Source: Trichostrongylus colubriformis (lineage: Eukaryota; Nematoda; Chromadorea; Rhabditida; Trichostrongylidae). Taken from it: a stretch of DNA of 64,000 nt. Below the pieces are notes generated by a model. It worked only from the letters and a program-made list of their open reading frames with translations. It did no database searches and was not told where the DNA came from. Below, piece after piece: positions 12,176 to 23,735 of this stretch; within the stretch, counting starts at the first letter, position 1; the number at the start of each line of letters is the position of its first letter. Made by a program: the position numbers and the translations under genes. The DNA is taken from contig OZ022258.1 of NCBI GenBank assembly GCA_963978905.1, positions 41,710,591 through 41,774,590 on the forward strand, written 5' to 3'.

Positions 12176-12443
12176 ATGGTAAATATACCATTCAGAAGCT
12201 GAGTTAAAGACACACCTCGCGAAAAATTGTGAGAGCTATCGCACCAGTTACAGAATGTAGAGGCACTGATTTAGCCACCGGTGAAGAAAAATGAATCAAA
12301 ACCCCCAACCACAAAAAATAAAGCTCCCTGCCATCGGTCCTCGTACGTATGTATGTAGTATGTATGGGAGACCAGAAATGAGTTTTTGCTCGGAATATCG
12401 TTCAGAACGCTTCCATATCACCTCTTCTTCCCTGTTGAAGCTA

Positions 12444-13145
12444 TTAGGTTGTAAGGAAAGTTCTGGCCGCTTTTTCGCAATCACAAGATAAATTTAAATA
12501 TCAGAGCGCGTCAACATGAATCAGCTGACATATTGTGCTCGTTAGATAGAGAAAAAGTTGCTCTTTCAGAATATATGTTTTATTTGGAATGCCACAAGGT
12601 TTTCAATTTATTAGGGAAGTTTTAAAGTGCTGCGAAAATGGCACTTTTAAGATGACTTCACTTCAAGAGTTCTTGTTTAGCCGAGTCCCAGCGAAGGTGA
12701 CCACAAATGTGAATACTGCAAGAGGAGGGGGTGTATCACTGGATGGAACACATTGTCTCCGGTTTCAGAAGTGCAGAAATGAGGGCGCATTTTTCACAAA
12801 TCCTCTTCCACTAATTGAAGCAGTTGCAGGGTGAGGCCCTTACTCGTCTATCATGTTCATCAGATCTAGCGCTAACTATGCCCCACTTCCCAAAACATCT
12901 GGCCAGCTCCTTCAGTAGCAGTGTGTTCAGAAAGAGTGGCGATTTGAAGTCGACTTTTTTTCATTTCGCGCAATATAAATTATCAGCCCTTTATCAAATT
13001 GAGATGTGTAGGTATGCATAGTGTTGCCAAGAGTGTGGCGAATCTAATGGTGCTCACTATGTGAGAAAAGATGCACTCTGAGCCGAGTTATGATCTCTCG
13101 AAGTTGAAATTTCAAAAACCGGCCAAAACTTTCCTTACAACCTAA
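12444..13145 (+). mobile_element. Mariner-like TIR element family X, copy 2 (inverted to copy 1)
   Basis: 702 bp with TA on both flanks (12442-12443, 13146-13147). It begins TTAGGTTGTAAGGAAAGTTC and ends in the complement of TTAGGTTGTAAGGAAAGTTT. The interior is a close reverse-complement match to 10309-11203 with an internal deletion of about 190 bp. Confidence 0.8.
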
Positions 13146-13269
13146 TACCTTCGCTATTGATATCGCTGCCTTATCTTGTCTTATCGCAAGTTTCCCTCTC
13201 GTCTATGCCGGGTGTGATCCGGCTCTGTGGGCTCAACACGGCTCTGCTAGACCGGGCCGTACACGGCGG

Positions 13270-13385
13270 GGGTGAGCCGTGGCACCGCGAAAAGGGTGCA
13301 ATCTTTACAAGTATCCAAGGGACTACCTGCCCTGAGAAGGTAAGGACCGCTTTGATTATCGCGTGGTGTGCCTTTAAGGTGAAAT
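13270..13385. repeat. Short interspersed repeat family W, copy 1
   Basis: GTGGCACCGCGAAAAGGGTGC, then a TACAAGTATCCAAGG block, then GAAGGTAAGGACCGC. The same order of blocks, diverged, recurs at 34950-35080 and 36850-36970. Confidence 0.45.
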
Positions 13386-13387
13386 GG

Positions 13388-13460
13388 GTGTCGGTAGTGT
13401 AATGGATTGGCACATATCCCCGGAAAGGATGAAGTGCGGATTTGAGTCCCGTCCGACACC
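13388..13460 (+). tRNA. tRNA-like sequence (copy 2)
   Basis: Same 73-nt sequence as 11876-11948 with few changes (ATTGGCAC in the D arm and GGATTTGAGTCC at the B box). The 7-bp acceptor stem is intact but the T stem loses one pair. It shares the flank GAAGCTTTTGCCCATAACTC with copy 1 and with a degenerate relic near 10028-10090, so it travels as part of a repeat. Confidence 0.4.
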
Positions 13461-13899
13461 GAAGCTTTTGCCCATAACTCAGTATCCTTATAGTGACCTC
13501 ACATCCATAGAGATCGCGGTTTTGTGCAGGCGATGGCACACTAGTAATGAAACATCGACTTGGTTGGTGCCCATTGCTGCCTTCCGCGTGATATGGCTCG
13601 TGACACATTGGTATGTTCTGCTGTGTGTTGAGTAGGAATTGACTTTTTGTTTGCACTGTTTAAATATGTATTGACACTGTGTCATTAATTTGTAAAAACA
13701 CCAGTCTATGGTTTGATCGATACAGATCAATCGATATCTCGAGTGAGTCCGTCGGGGTGGAATTCATAGTAGTGTGCGCTAATCGCACTGGTCATTAATA
13801 CAACACTTTGAAAAGCATGTTTGAGTAGCATTTCTTTATAACAAAGAAAATACCGTTGTAGAACTCACGAGACATTAAAAGATCGGATGTGTTTTCTTA

Positions 13900-13905
13900 T
13901 TTATT
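13900..13905 (-). terminator. AATAAA polyadenylation signal, NLP-like gene 2
   Basis: AATAAA on the minus strand about 62 bases downstream of the stop codon at 13967-13969. Confidence 0.6.
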
Positions 13906-13966
13906 TCACGTCAGTATTGTATACAAAATGAACTAGAGATTATTTGTAGTGAAAATGGTAGCTGCT

Positions 13967-14286
13967 CTACTTGCCGAATAAGCCGAATGGGGAGCCATAT
14001 CCTCCATAGCCCCAGGGCGACATACCGCCCCAGGGTCCCATCATACCACCCCACGGCCCCATCATACCGCCCCACGGTCCCATACCGCCCCAGCCGCCCC
14101 ACGGTCCCATACCGCCCCAATATCCGCGACGCCAGCCTCCGCCTGAAAAAACATTCACACCAGTGGATAGGATATCTAGTACATATCAGAAGAACTGGGA
14201 CAGTATTACGACTTCTTACAGCATTCTTCCGTAGTGTAGACAAGAGCGAGCACGAAAGCGATGTGAAAAAGAAGTCTGTAGAGCAT
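13967..14286 (-). CDS. NLP-like secreted Met/Pro/Trp/Gly-repeat peptide (2 exons)
   Basis: Minus-strand exons 14286-14220 (67 nt) and 14142-13967, separated by a 77-bp intron (GTAAGA to TTTTTTCAG, phase 1). Exon 1 is the same length and phase as exon 1 of the gene at 3518. It encodes a signal peptide (MLYRLLFHIAFVLALVY) then TTEEC. Exon 2 gives C-GG-WRRGYWGG followed by about five PWGG units with Met-Gly or Met-Met spacers (GMGPWGG, MMGPWGG), then YGGYG and a terminus LFGK before TAG. Gly-Lys at the end fits a C-terminal amidation signal, as in several nematode NLP peptides. The Cys-Cys pair after the signal peptide and the Met-rich repeats are unusual for the family. Exon 1 is a by-eye prediction; exon 2 is secure. 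Likely a secreted antimicrobial or neuropeptide-like product, by family resemblance only. Confidence 0.75.
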
Positions 14287-14324
14287 TACCCGTAGAATGT
14301 CAGTAGTACAGACGGGCAGCTATC

Positions 14325-14331
14325 CTGAAAG
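14325..14331 (-). promoter_or_regulatory. Possible trans-splice acceptor of NLP-like gene 2
   Basis: CTTTCAG on the minus strand, 38 bases upstream of the start codon at 14286. It fits an SL acceptor with a short 5' UTR. Confidence 0.4.
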
Positions 14332-14459
14332 ACTTGAATAGGGCGAAATACTATTTCTCGACAGCAGTGCCTGCATAAGCTTATGCGATTTATGGAAAAC
14401 GCCAGATTGCATAAGGATTTTTATGATCATCTCCCCAAAGGAAAGAAATAGTGCTCTTA

Positions 14460-15742
14460 CCGACCTATTATGAATCGTGGGTTGAAGTCTTTGAATCTCG
14501 AAGTATCACCCTCCACTGGCTCTCTGAAAGTAACACTGGAAAGGGTAAATTTCTCAGATTGTGAAAAATGAAAGTAGAGATGCTCAGCAGTGTGACAGAA
14601 GAGAAAGAACGAAATAAAACGGTGAAAAAAGCGAGAAATAGGATTCCGAACCCTACCCTCCCCCCCCCCTTCTCTCTCGCGCCACTTTGCGTCACTAGCT
14701 AGGGTAGATTGTAGACGGGTCAGAGGGTAAATCAGCCGGCCGCGAACGTTGTCCCACCCTCGTCGGCAGCTCGCCCGGCTGATGATGAACCGCAGCACAA
14801 GCATCGCCACACATCTTCAAAACTCGGATTTCTTCTGCTGAAAGCATGTCCTCTCAGTTCTCGTTTACTTCTTATCTGTCAAGGTGCCTTTGAAGGAAAA
14901 CAAGGATTGATTGTGATCCAAAAAATGCTTGAAGACCGGGTGAACGTGTTGACGACTTTCCATCACTGCAATTTTAGTCCCCTCTCCACGGTGTTAAGTT
15001 GCTAACTAAGCACACCATAAACACAGTAACATGAGAGATGGAGATTATAGCTTAATGCGAATGGGGAGGGGATTCTGTCTCAAGTTATCCCTCCCTCACG
15101 GGCACTCGCGTGGCCAGCGATGATAGCATTGCATTCCCTAGACAGGACGCACTTTTCGCTACGAGGGACAGTGCAACAGCAAGTGGAAAAATTTTGCATC
15201 TTCGCACATAATTCAGTTTCCCTATGGTTACAACTTGAGTCAGTTTGTGCATGCCGTGCTGGTTTTGGGCAGCTCCTTCATGCTGAAACCTTTTCTACCA
15301 GTCCCTCTATAGATTTCTTGTGGTACCTGTCAACCGACCACGCACATGGCGTCCACTCTTCGCATTCCTGTGCCATTGTGACAGGGGTCTATCAATTATT
15401 TTATGTAGCGGATATAAGGAATAAAGGAGAAAAACTGGAATCGATTAGAGGGCTAAGAACGACAGCAATAACTTTACCAGTGGATATGAAACTGGAGCGG
15501 AAATAATGCATTCTCCTATCTACATTCATGATAATGGCTTGATGTAAAACATTTTAATCATGATGCAAAGAGCGGAAACGATTCCTTGTCTTTTGCTGTG
15601 TAACAATCGATTGTTCTATAAGTGCAGGTGGTACCGAAAAATAAGTCACTTTTCATCTTCTCTTTCAAACATTTTCAGTAGAATACTAAACTAGCTCTCA
15701 GTATCGATCAATTGAAGTGTTTGGGCTTACTTTGATGATATA
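14460..15742. other. Stretch without recognisable gene
   Basis: Contains a poly-C/CT run near 14660-14680 and a 128-codon frame at 15120-15506 (+) without motif, signal peptide or supporting splice sites. No gene called. Confidence 0.35.
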
Positions 15743-16482
15743 CAGGGGGTGCCAAAAAAAAAAGTAATTTTGTCTCCTCCACTTTCGACCCCATTTAGCC
15801 AAACTACAGTAAATTCTATTGAGGTATTCTCATCCCCAGAATCAAGAGCAGACCTAACTCTATCATTATACTCCGTGGCAGCCTCCTGCACGAGCAGAAA
15901 TGGGAGCAAGGAAAGACTGAACAAGATGTATCACCTCAACTGGGCAAAATCCGAAATTTCTTCGCCCTCTTTCACAACCTTGCTGACGTTCGTTCAATCT
16001 GGGTATCTAAGGGGATTCATACCGGATGGTGTTCTTTAACATTGCGTCGGGTTCCCAGCGCCCTTCGTTTCCAAGAGCCAAAACGTTCCCCTACTACTGA
16101 AACCCCTCCGGAGGCGGATATGAGGCATGAAAATGATACTTTGGATCATAGCAGCCTTGTCCAAGCAGCAGGGGCTCTGTGACTTCCAAGAACCGAAGGG
16201 CCAACCCTCAGGAAGCTTCCCACAAAAGACCTACCACGGAGCTTGGCTCCACTGTTTTTAGCGAATTTTTAAATGTAGGTACTCCGAAGCCCGACTGCGC
16301 CGAATGAAACCTCCATATTTTTATGAACGTGAACGTGAGGAGCCACAGCTTGTTCCTGCTTTTAGAGGAACATTTCGAGAATGTTTTGCCCCAATGCCTT
16401 TATCTCTTTCGTTTCCCTACGTTTTGTAAAATTGGCAGATGTGAGCCGTGGGCAAAATTACTTTTTTTTTTGGCACCCCCTG
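15743..16482. mobile_element. 740-bp TIR element, copy 1
   Basis: Flanked by TA. Starts CAGGGGGTGCCAAAAAAA and ends in its complement (TTTTTTTTGGCACCCCCTG). Copy 2 (29613-30351) is almost the same length and similar throughout (TCAAGAGCAGACCT, CTCCGGAGGCGGAT, CACAAAAGACCTACCA). All frames differ between copies by shifts and stops, so it is a non-autonomous Tc1/mariner-type element by TA target and TIR. Confidence 0.85.
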
Positions 16483-16534
16483 TAGTGAGAGCGGCGCAGA
16501 TGGGCTATCAGTACGGCACATTTTTTGTAGACTG

Positions 16535-16780
16535 AGGAGCACCACCCTCACCTCTATGACCTCAGACTCGCGGTATATCAAAGTTTACAGAGGCCGAGAA
16601 AGGGGGAGTATATGGATTATCATCATACATCCCTCTTTCCTATCAAATCTGGAGTCTTTTGCCGTAATCCAAAATACCTCTAATGTTTTTAGCGCGGTGG
16701 TTTCGGGCTCTGGTGCCAGGATGGTGACTGATATGACAAATTCGGTATCTCCATGGTACTGAACGCGATGCATACTCAAG
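16535..16780 (-). pseudogene. Penelope-like element fragment (end of GIY-YIG domain)
   Basis: A minus-strand frame reads ETTALKTLEVFWITAKDSRF, matching ETEISARKVLEAFWISARN near residues 182-200 of the GIY-YIG ORF at 37382-38065. Only the region around the catalytic Glu is left, followed by degenerate sequence. A relic. Confidence 0.5.
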
Positions 16781-17215
16781 TGTGTCTGAGTCCTCCTTCA
16801 GTGTTGCTGAACCCGCGTGCGCAGAGGACGCCCTGTTTCAACTGAGTCACTGCTGTAGTCCTGATCAGATAGATTGCTCCCAACAACATGCAGTCACCGT
16901 CCTTATCAAAGGAGTGGACGACACGATCAAGGGTGTCACACAAGCTATCGTGCGAGCGGTATCAAACCTCCTGAGATTCTCAAAGTCTCCTGAGATCTCC
17001 TGGGGGTAATTCCAGAATCCTGACGTCTTCCTATAGATCACACCAGTTCGTACGTTCTGATTGCTTTACTAATCCTTAAGAAATGAATGGCCAGTAGAAA
17101 GACGATCGGAGCTAAAAATGATATTGCGGATCACAGCAATGTTGCCCGAGCAGCAACGTCAGTAGCTATCAGATCTAGCGAAGAGCTCGTTACAGAATAA
17201 TCTAGTGAATAGGTC

Positions 17216-17820
17216 GTGGAAGCTTTACACAGGATAATCCATTATGGGAATTGCATACTGGTGAATAACTTTGAAGGAGATCATGAGGGAGTTCTTATAC
17301 ATATGTTTGGGTTGCGTTTGAGCAAAACACCCTCTACTATATGCATATATATTCTTCATGGACTAACGGGACTTCTCATCAGAGTGTTTTATAGTACAAG
17401 ACCATCCATTACCAGATGTGGGAAAACGAAATTGCTCAGGCCCCCAGCCAAACTCAATAGTCGGTTCCACTTCTTTTCCTTACGCCCCTGCTCGCTTCAC
17501 CACACGTCAAGCAAAAAGAAGGCGATTCCCGCCAGTCTTTACTCCTTCAAAAAGGTCACTGACGAATACCTCGACCAAAAATGGCCCCTCACTTTAACAG
17601 CTTTCTTCATTTTTATGCTATTGTCTATTATTGACCTCTCCTCGTTTTAGCCTTTTCTCGCTTGCTTCGTTTACTTAACTTACGTTTGATGTTTTGCCGT
17701 TATGTTTGCCGATGGGCCCTGTAGCCAATGATTTACAGTTGTTATAATTAATGTTATTCGGGCAATGTTGTGGCCTCTTGCATGAGCTACCTCATGTAAT
17801 AAATAATAAAATACTAAATA
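17216..17820 (+). other. Open frame followed by AATAAATAATAAAATA tail
   Basis: A 144-codon frame (17216-17650, non-ATG start) ends in a hydrophobic tail, and about 150 bp later comes an AATAAATAATAAAATA run. This could be a non-LTR retrotransposon 3' end or chance; no RT or endonuclease motif is visible. Confidence 0.15.
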
Positions 17821-18327
17821 TAGCTAGGTGGACGAAGCAGTAAAGATAGGCTTGATAGACAAGTTTGCACACTAGTTTCAAGCCTACAGAATCGTGAATG
17901 TATATATGGGCAGCGCAGTGCAATTAAACTGCTGCAAGGAAGTAGGTCAGTGCATAAATTTGCTGTACTTTCAAAATTTTCTATGGTTTCTACGGATTGG
18001 AGAATAAACTCGAACTCAGACCTCAAACTTAAATTTATATTTTATAACAACTGTTTTCAGAAGTCTTATTCAGGAAATGACCTGCTCTCACCTGTGCTGA
18101 ACTCAGTGGTGTTACTTCTCATTTCATAGTGTCCCGTTGCTCTACCACTTCTATGGTGATCCGAGATGCGAATCATGGTGCCCACCCACAGAGATGGTTG
18201 GATGCCTGACAGGATGAGAAAGGTTTGCGAGCGACTTCCGAGGTCACAATGCCACAAATAAGAGCATCACTTGCTCTACGCATAGGAAGGTTGGGCGACT
18301 ACCAAATTTTCTTCACGCTGTTCTTTA

Positions 18328-18420
18328 TTGACAAAAGACCTGCTAGACAATATAACTGGGGATGAAAGCTGGACACTCTCTGTTAACCATGAGAAGGTGC
18401 ACTCCCGACAGAGTAGTGGG
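18328..18420 (+). pseudogene. Mariner transposase fragment
   Basis: A frame reads DLLDNITGDESWTLSVNHE. The ITGDESW core is the motif around the first catalytic Asp of mariner transposases. Downstream sequence does not continue the family and no TIRs are seen. Confidence 0.4.
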
Positions 18421-20221
18421 TACTCGTTTCTACGTGTGGCATTAGTTGAATTTCAAGTCAGATCTATTCGCTCCAGAAGTTCTCAAGAGTGCCAAAATTT
18501 GAGATGTAAGAGGCGGTAATACCGTAACGATTACTATTTGTGCGACACATCTTCAAAGACTAGCTTACACTTGCTTTCAGATGACTATATTGCCTATGTA
18601 TTTAAAAGCTTCAAGGTAGTAAATTTAAAATAAAAAGACACACGTTTCGCAAATCTTATGCACAAACCTAATAGATATCCGAACATGAGCTAGTATGTCA
18701 ATGAGGGAGTGCGGTAAATTTATTCACAGTCATTGAAGGAGAAATCATTTATATCAAAGAGGGGAAGAGTGTGAAGAGAGAAGGAACTTCAAATTGCTGA
18801 TAACAGGTTTAGGCAATCCAGAAGCATTTATAGGGAGCCTTTACTGAAAAAGTTCGTTCGACGAATTCAGAGAACCGTATCACTTCTTCTTATTATATAG
18901 TCGGCGAATGACTAGAAAAAATTATCATCCTAACGTACACATAGGTTGTGCTATTACAACTGAGAGCCAATCAAGTCACTTCCAAATGCATTACTCGATG
19001 TTCTTAACATGTTGGCGACATTGCGTCCCGATGTTGCGACGCAAATTTCTGCCGCGTGGGACAATGCGTCCCAATGGTGGGATTCAGTACAGAAACTTTC
19101 TTTCTTCAACTATTTGAAATCCACATATAGTCAATTTTGATCAACATGCATAAGGGTATCTAGCGTGAACATGGTCCGCTTACATCTTTCAATAAGTTTT
19201 TTTTTCATGCTTTGAGTATATATTGGGTTGGAATAAATTCCCGTGGGTTTCTTGTTCTCTGCTCTTCACATTGTCTCCTTCATCTTTCGACAAAGCTTAT
19301 ATATGTTTTTGTTAGAGCTTTTTCTGTTCTATGAAACACCACTATCCTTGCGATTCCCTTGATTGCATAATATTCATGAGGTTTGCAAATGAAGTAAGCT
19401 TAAGGCAAAATCGGTACTTCTGACACTTCATCTTCCTCGTCTGATATCGAGATCAAAAAAGTATGTGCATATATTTTCAAAAGGGCTTTTTTTAGCTCTA
19501 CAAAACGGTTTCATTTGAAGAGAACAATGTGAAAACAGAGATGAAAAAACCGCGGCAACTTATTCCTCTACTCAATAGAAGTGATCTTCTCAGGGAGAAG
19601 TGCTTTTTAGAAAAATAAGTCTGACCTAAAATATACAAAACTTTTAGTAACACACATAGTAAATAAATTTACATAACAGGTAAATTATCAAGTGATAATA
19701 GATAGATAATAAAACTATGCCTATCACATGGTTAAGCACTTTCCATCACTACAATGCAGTATTCTCTTATACAAGCCTTCGAGGGATCTCTAGAATTTCG
19801 CAGCACTAAATGTTTTGGATTAGCGCTCAAGATAGGCTCGAAATTCAGCAAGTTTGGATGGGTGGTATCAAAAACTGCTTTCTGGGACAATGCGTCCCAA
19901 TGCTGGGACGCAATTCTCGGCATGGGCGAGTGCGCGATGTCCCACGTGGCAGACACGTGAAAAAACGCGCGGTCGCCAACGTGTTAATTTAGTTCAGTTT
20001 GCTTTGAAAGGTCAACCTTTGAGGTCAACGAAAAAACCTCTGCATAAATGGCATCTTTAAAACGCACCTGAACGCAATTCGGCTCCTGGAACGGGTACCG
20101 CATATGCAATGAGTGTTGCGAAGAAACGAGGCGGGCCGAAACAAGCAGTCACTCGTGGTGACTTCTCCTCATATTAAGCGATATTTTCGACGTCGACAGG
20201 AACTAAATGCACGATTTCGCC

Positions 20222-20462
20222 GGGTGGGGGTCACGAGGTCGAATTTCCGCTTCGCGGCGGTGCACTCGCGGCGCCACCAGTACGAGTCGCCGTATCGATT
20301 GCCCGTGGGAAAACGGCCGAGCGTGACTGCGTCACGTCTGCGCTTCCACTCATGCCACACTACCTCGCATGAAGACTGCCATGCCCTGCCACTGGCACTC
20401 GCACCCGCCGCGCCGCTCGTCGCGCGCGGCCGGGCGGAAATTCGACCTCGTGACCCCCACCC
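20222..20462. mobile_element. GC-rich MITE with perfect 29-bp inverted repeats
   Basis: Inverted arms at 20222-20250 and 20434-20462 are identical over 29 bp (starting GGGTGGGGGTCACGAGGTCG). The interior is strongly GC-rich against an AT-rich surround. A 169-codon frame crossing it is a by-product of its composition. Confidence 0.75.
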
Positions 20463-21576
20463 GATTTCGCCTTGCACATACGAGCAGTCTGGGGATTTTT
20501 TTTTCAACAACTTACGTCTACTGCATGAAGCATATTTCGCATATCTCCATGTAATCTTGATTTTGAAAACATGTAGTAGAAGCGTTCTGATGGTGATAGG
20601 AATTGAAAATCATGAAAAATAAGTTATCTTCAGAACAGAATGCTGTCACATTTTCTAAATAGATGGTTGTCACGAAACGTACCCGCTCAGACGATAATTG
20701 AACAAAAATGTTAGAAAAATTCTTGACCTTTACAGCTCAGCCGTTAGAGAACACTAACACTGGGTGGCAGCTAAGACAATGAACTAAATTCAGCACCAAG
20801 CAAACATCTACCGTAGCCCTAGAGGCGTAAACCTCGTGTTAGTAGTAGCACACTTACTCAACCACACTGGACTTCAGTCAGATAAATATAGTCCATGTCC
20901 CCTAAACTGGGAATCGCGAGCAAGCAAGCATTATATTTTCTCATCTTTTTGTGAGTGGGACAGCTGGAATCTTCAGAGCAGAGCGTGTGTATACGGACCG
21001 GCTCAACAAGAAATCTTTTATGTAACTTTTGAGAAGCGCCCACTTTTCTGTGTAGTATTCATGTAATGTGGATTTTGGCTGCTATTGCAATGTTTTTTTT
21101 TTTGCAAAATGTCTGGTTTGAGATCCTTATGTAGGTTCTACAGTACGTGGAAGCTAAGACCAAGTGGTTGAGTGAATGGTAATAACAGGATGCGTTGGTG
21201 TAAGAGCCCAAACGGTTATCTGATTTATCTCCACGATTTCCAAATCAGTACCTCAACGAAACCAAAATTCAATTCATTCTTTTCGCGATGATTCGAACGG
21301 ATGAACCACTACTCTCGCACAAGGCAGGAGTACGAGGAGTAACATCGCGACGTGAATTTTGAAATCCTCATAGATTGCGCTCTATGTAATCCTCGTGGTA
21401 GGTTTTACAACTCTTCACCGCATACATTCAAAGAGATGCAGGATACTGGTGTTGGAATGAGAGGAGGAATTCACTGTGCTCAGAGTTCACTGCCTTTAAC
21501 TCTGAAGAGGGTAACTTCCTCTTCCGCTTAGGATTAGACAAAAATATACCCTGTAGTGTGCAGGTGGATGATTTTA

Positions 21577-22606
21577 TTGGGTCATTCCATAAGTATTAGT
21601 GTTGTTTTTTTCCAAGCAAAAATTTTTGCCATAAAATCACAAGTTTTGCAACATGTCACATATTGTTCGAAAGTGAATTGTCTGCTCTACAAAAATTTTG
21701 TTCGATTTTTGAGTTTGTTAGAATAGCGCCGACATTTAGGCTGGCAAAGAAGGAGGTTCAGCAGGCGAAAATTGGCCCAGACGGCAATCAATTAAAACAC
21801 TATATTTTACTTGAGGAAAACTAACCAATCATGTGTTCCATACTTAGCCCCAACCTCTTCTGCAAGTTCCACCAACTGATTACTTGGAAAGTCAGGTGCC
21901 TCTTTTTTCACATTTAGTTTTTCCGCCACAACTCGGTGATTTTAGATGATTTCTTCGAACCAAGGCAAGAAAATTTTCTCAACCAATCAGTTGAAAGAGT
22001 GGTGAAATGTTAAGAAGAGGTGGTGGTTAGAAACGGGGAAATACTACTGACCGGATTCCTTAACTTTCTCATGGAAAAAATGAAATGTGAAAAATGTCAA
22101 CTGGACTCCTATCACATGATATTAAAACTCAATCCGAATCGCAGCCAAAACAAACTAGAAAGGTGTTTTCGATACTGCAGAAAAAGTTCTTCGAATTGGT
22201 TCATAAAACAACCCTAAACAAGGAGTTTGAAAGAAAAAAAAACTCATTTTGAATAAGTGTGGGTGCTTTCGAAAAAGAGATTTTAGAAAAAGAACGACAC
22301 GACTTCTTGATCCACTAAATATTGGAAATTGTAGAAGAGGTCAGGACTAAGTACGGAACACATAATTGGTTAGTTTTCCTCAAGTAAAATATAGTGTTTC
22401 AATTGATTACCGGTTTGGCCAATTTTTGTCGGCTGGACCTACCTCTTCGCCAGCCTAAATGTCGGCTCCATTCTAGCAAACTCAGAAACTGAACATATTA
22501 TTTTGTAGAGCAGGAAAACCTCTTCCGATGACATGCAGCAAAAACTTGTAATTTCATAGGAAAATTTTATGCTTGAAAAAAAAACATTACTTATGGAATG
22601 ACCCAA
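21577..22606. mobile_element. Long-TIR transposon, about 1.03 kb
   Basis: Flanked by TA (21575-21576 and 22607-22608). Starts TTGGGTCATTCCATAAGTA and ends in its complement. Similarity between the ends extends about 270 bp (TAAAACACTATATTTTACTT, GTGTTCCATACTTAG and others). The central ~450 bp has only short frames, so this is a non-autonomous Tc1/mariner-like element. Confidence 0.8.
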
Positions 22607-22639
22607 TAGGTTAGTTTGAGGTGAGAGTCGACTACACAA

Positions 22640-23735
22640 AAATGACCCTCAACTACATTAGTACATGATGTAAATATAAGTATTGCAGCTAAATCTAAAG
22701 TTATATCATTCCATAACCTTTATCACAGTCATAATTGTCATTCATAACCATTACTCGTTGAGCGTCACTTGACCAGCATTTTCGAAGTGTCGCTATACCA
22801 GAACCGGCCGTATTGTTTTCACAATGAAGCGAACCTGATTTCAACTAGTTAGTTGTCACAATAAAAAGGCTGCAGAGAATAAACACAAGAAAGAAATCCG
22901 AAAACCAGTAAGAATCAATTTGGTCCCAATCTGAATCCTTTGAAATAAACTGAATGTTTAACACCTGACTTCCACGTAGTGGACAGTTAACGTATTTGCC
23001 CTTTCTTTTGTTAGTAACGGTCAACACAACACGTAGGGATGTCAAGACTTGCTATTTTCAATGTTGCGAGCTTTCATGAGCTTTATTCGGCGTCATTTCC
23101 GGTGTGAAGTGTGAGAATGCAGTGTTGACGCTGAAGTTTACTCCTTTTCGGGTTACGGTAGATGTATGCCTGGTGCTAAAGGTAGCCCATTGTGCAGCTA
23201 AGCGCCTCGGACTCTCGAGCTCGTTTGTTTGATAAATTACGAAAAATTAAGGCGTCAGGTATGGGAGATGAAAAAATGCAGTCGAGATTCATAGAACATT
23301 TCTCCTTGTTTTATGCCTTATTTTCAGACAAAAGGTTGTGAGGGGAATTGGTACGACTTTGTTACCATCATTGGTCAGCTTAGACTTTGACAAGTGAAGT
23401 TCGAAATAATTCCGGCAACTGCGGCCTACAGTACTTACTGACATTGAATCGAAACTGTTCACTGTCGTTCGAGGGAGTTCTGATTTCCCCGTTAATCTCA
23501 AGCGTTCTACTTCTCACCTTCCTTCTGCACGACTATCATGACATTTCAGTCGAGAATTTTCCAACAGTGACCTCTTTTCCAGCCATGGAATAGTGCTGGT
23601 AGTTATAACTATCAAGCCAAGCTATTTAATAGTAAGTACAGGCTCTAAAAGCACAATCGAAGGAATACTTTTATCGAGTAGAAAAAAACGAATTATCCTG
23701 CAGTTGTCATCCATCCATTGCCAACATCACGTACT
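22640..23735. other. Intergenic/3' flank of peptide gene A, no gene seen
   Basis: A minus-strand frame at 22845-23045 ends in a hydrophobic tail (FFLVFILCSLFIVTTN) but has no ATG-led context or acceptor I can support. Otherwise nothing recognisable. Confidence 0.3.

Noticed and set aside
10747..12834. Shared frame (MTSLQEFL...) in two family X copies as a host gene
   Set aside because: Any frame would look shared because the DNA itself is repeated; no transposase or host motif. Kept only as part of the element.
13171..13656. 161-codon minus-strand frame
   Set aside because: Overlaps the tRNA-like repeat and repeat family W; no motif.
20113..20622. 169-codon frame (+) and its 113-codon antisense
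   Set aside because: Both are generated by the GC-rich inverted-repeat MITE; there is no codon or motif evidence.
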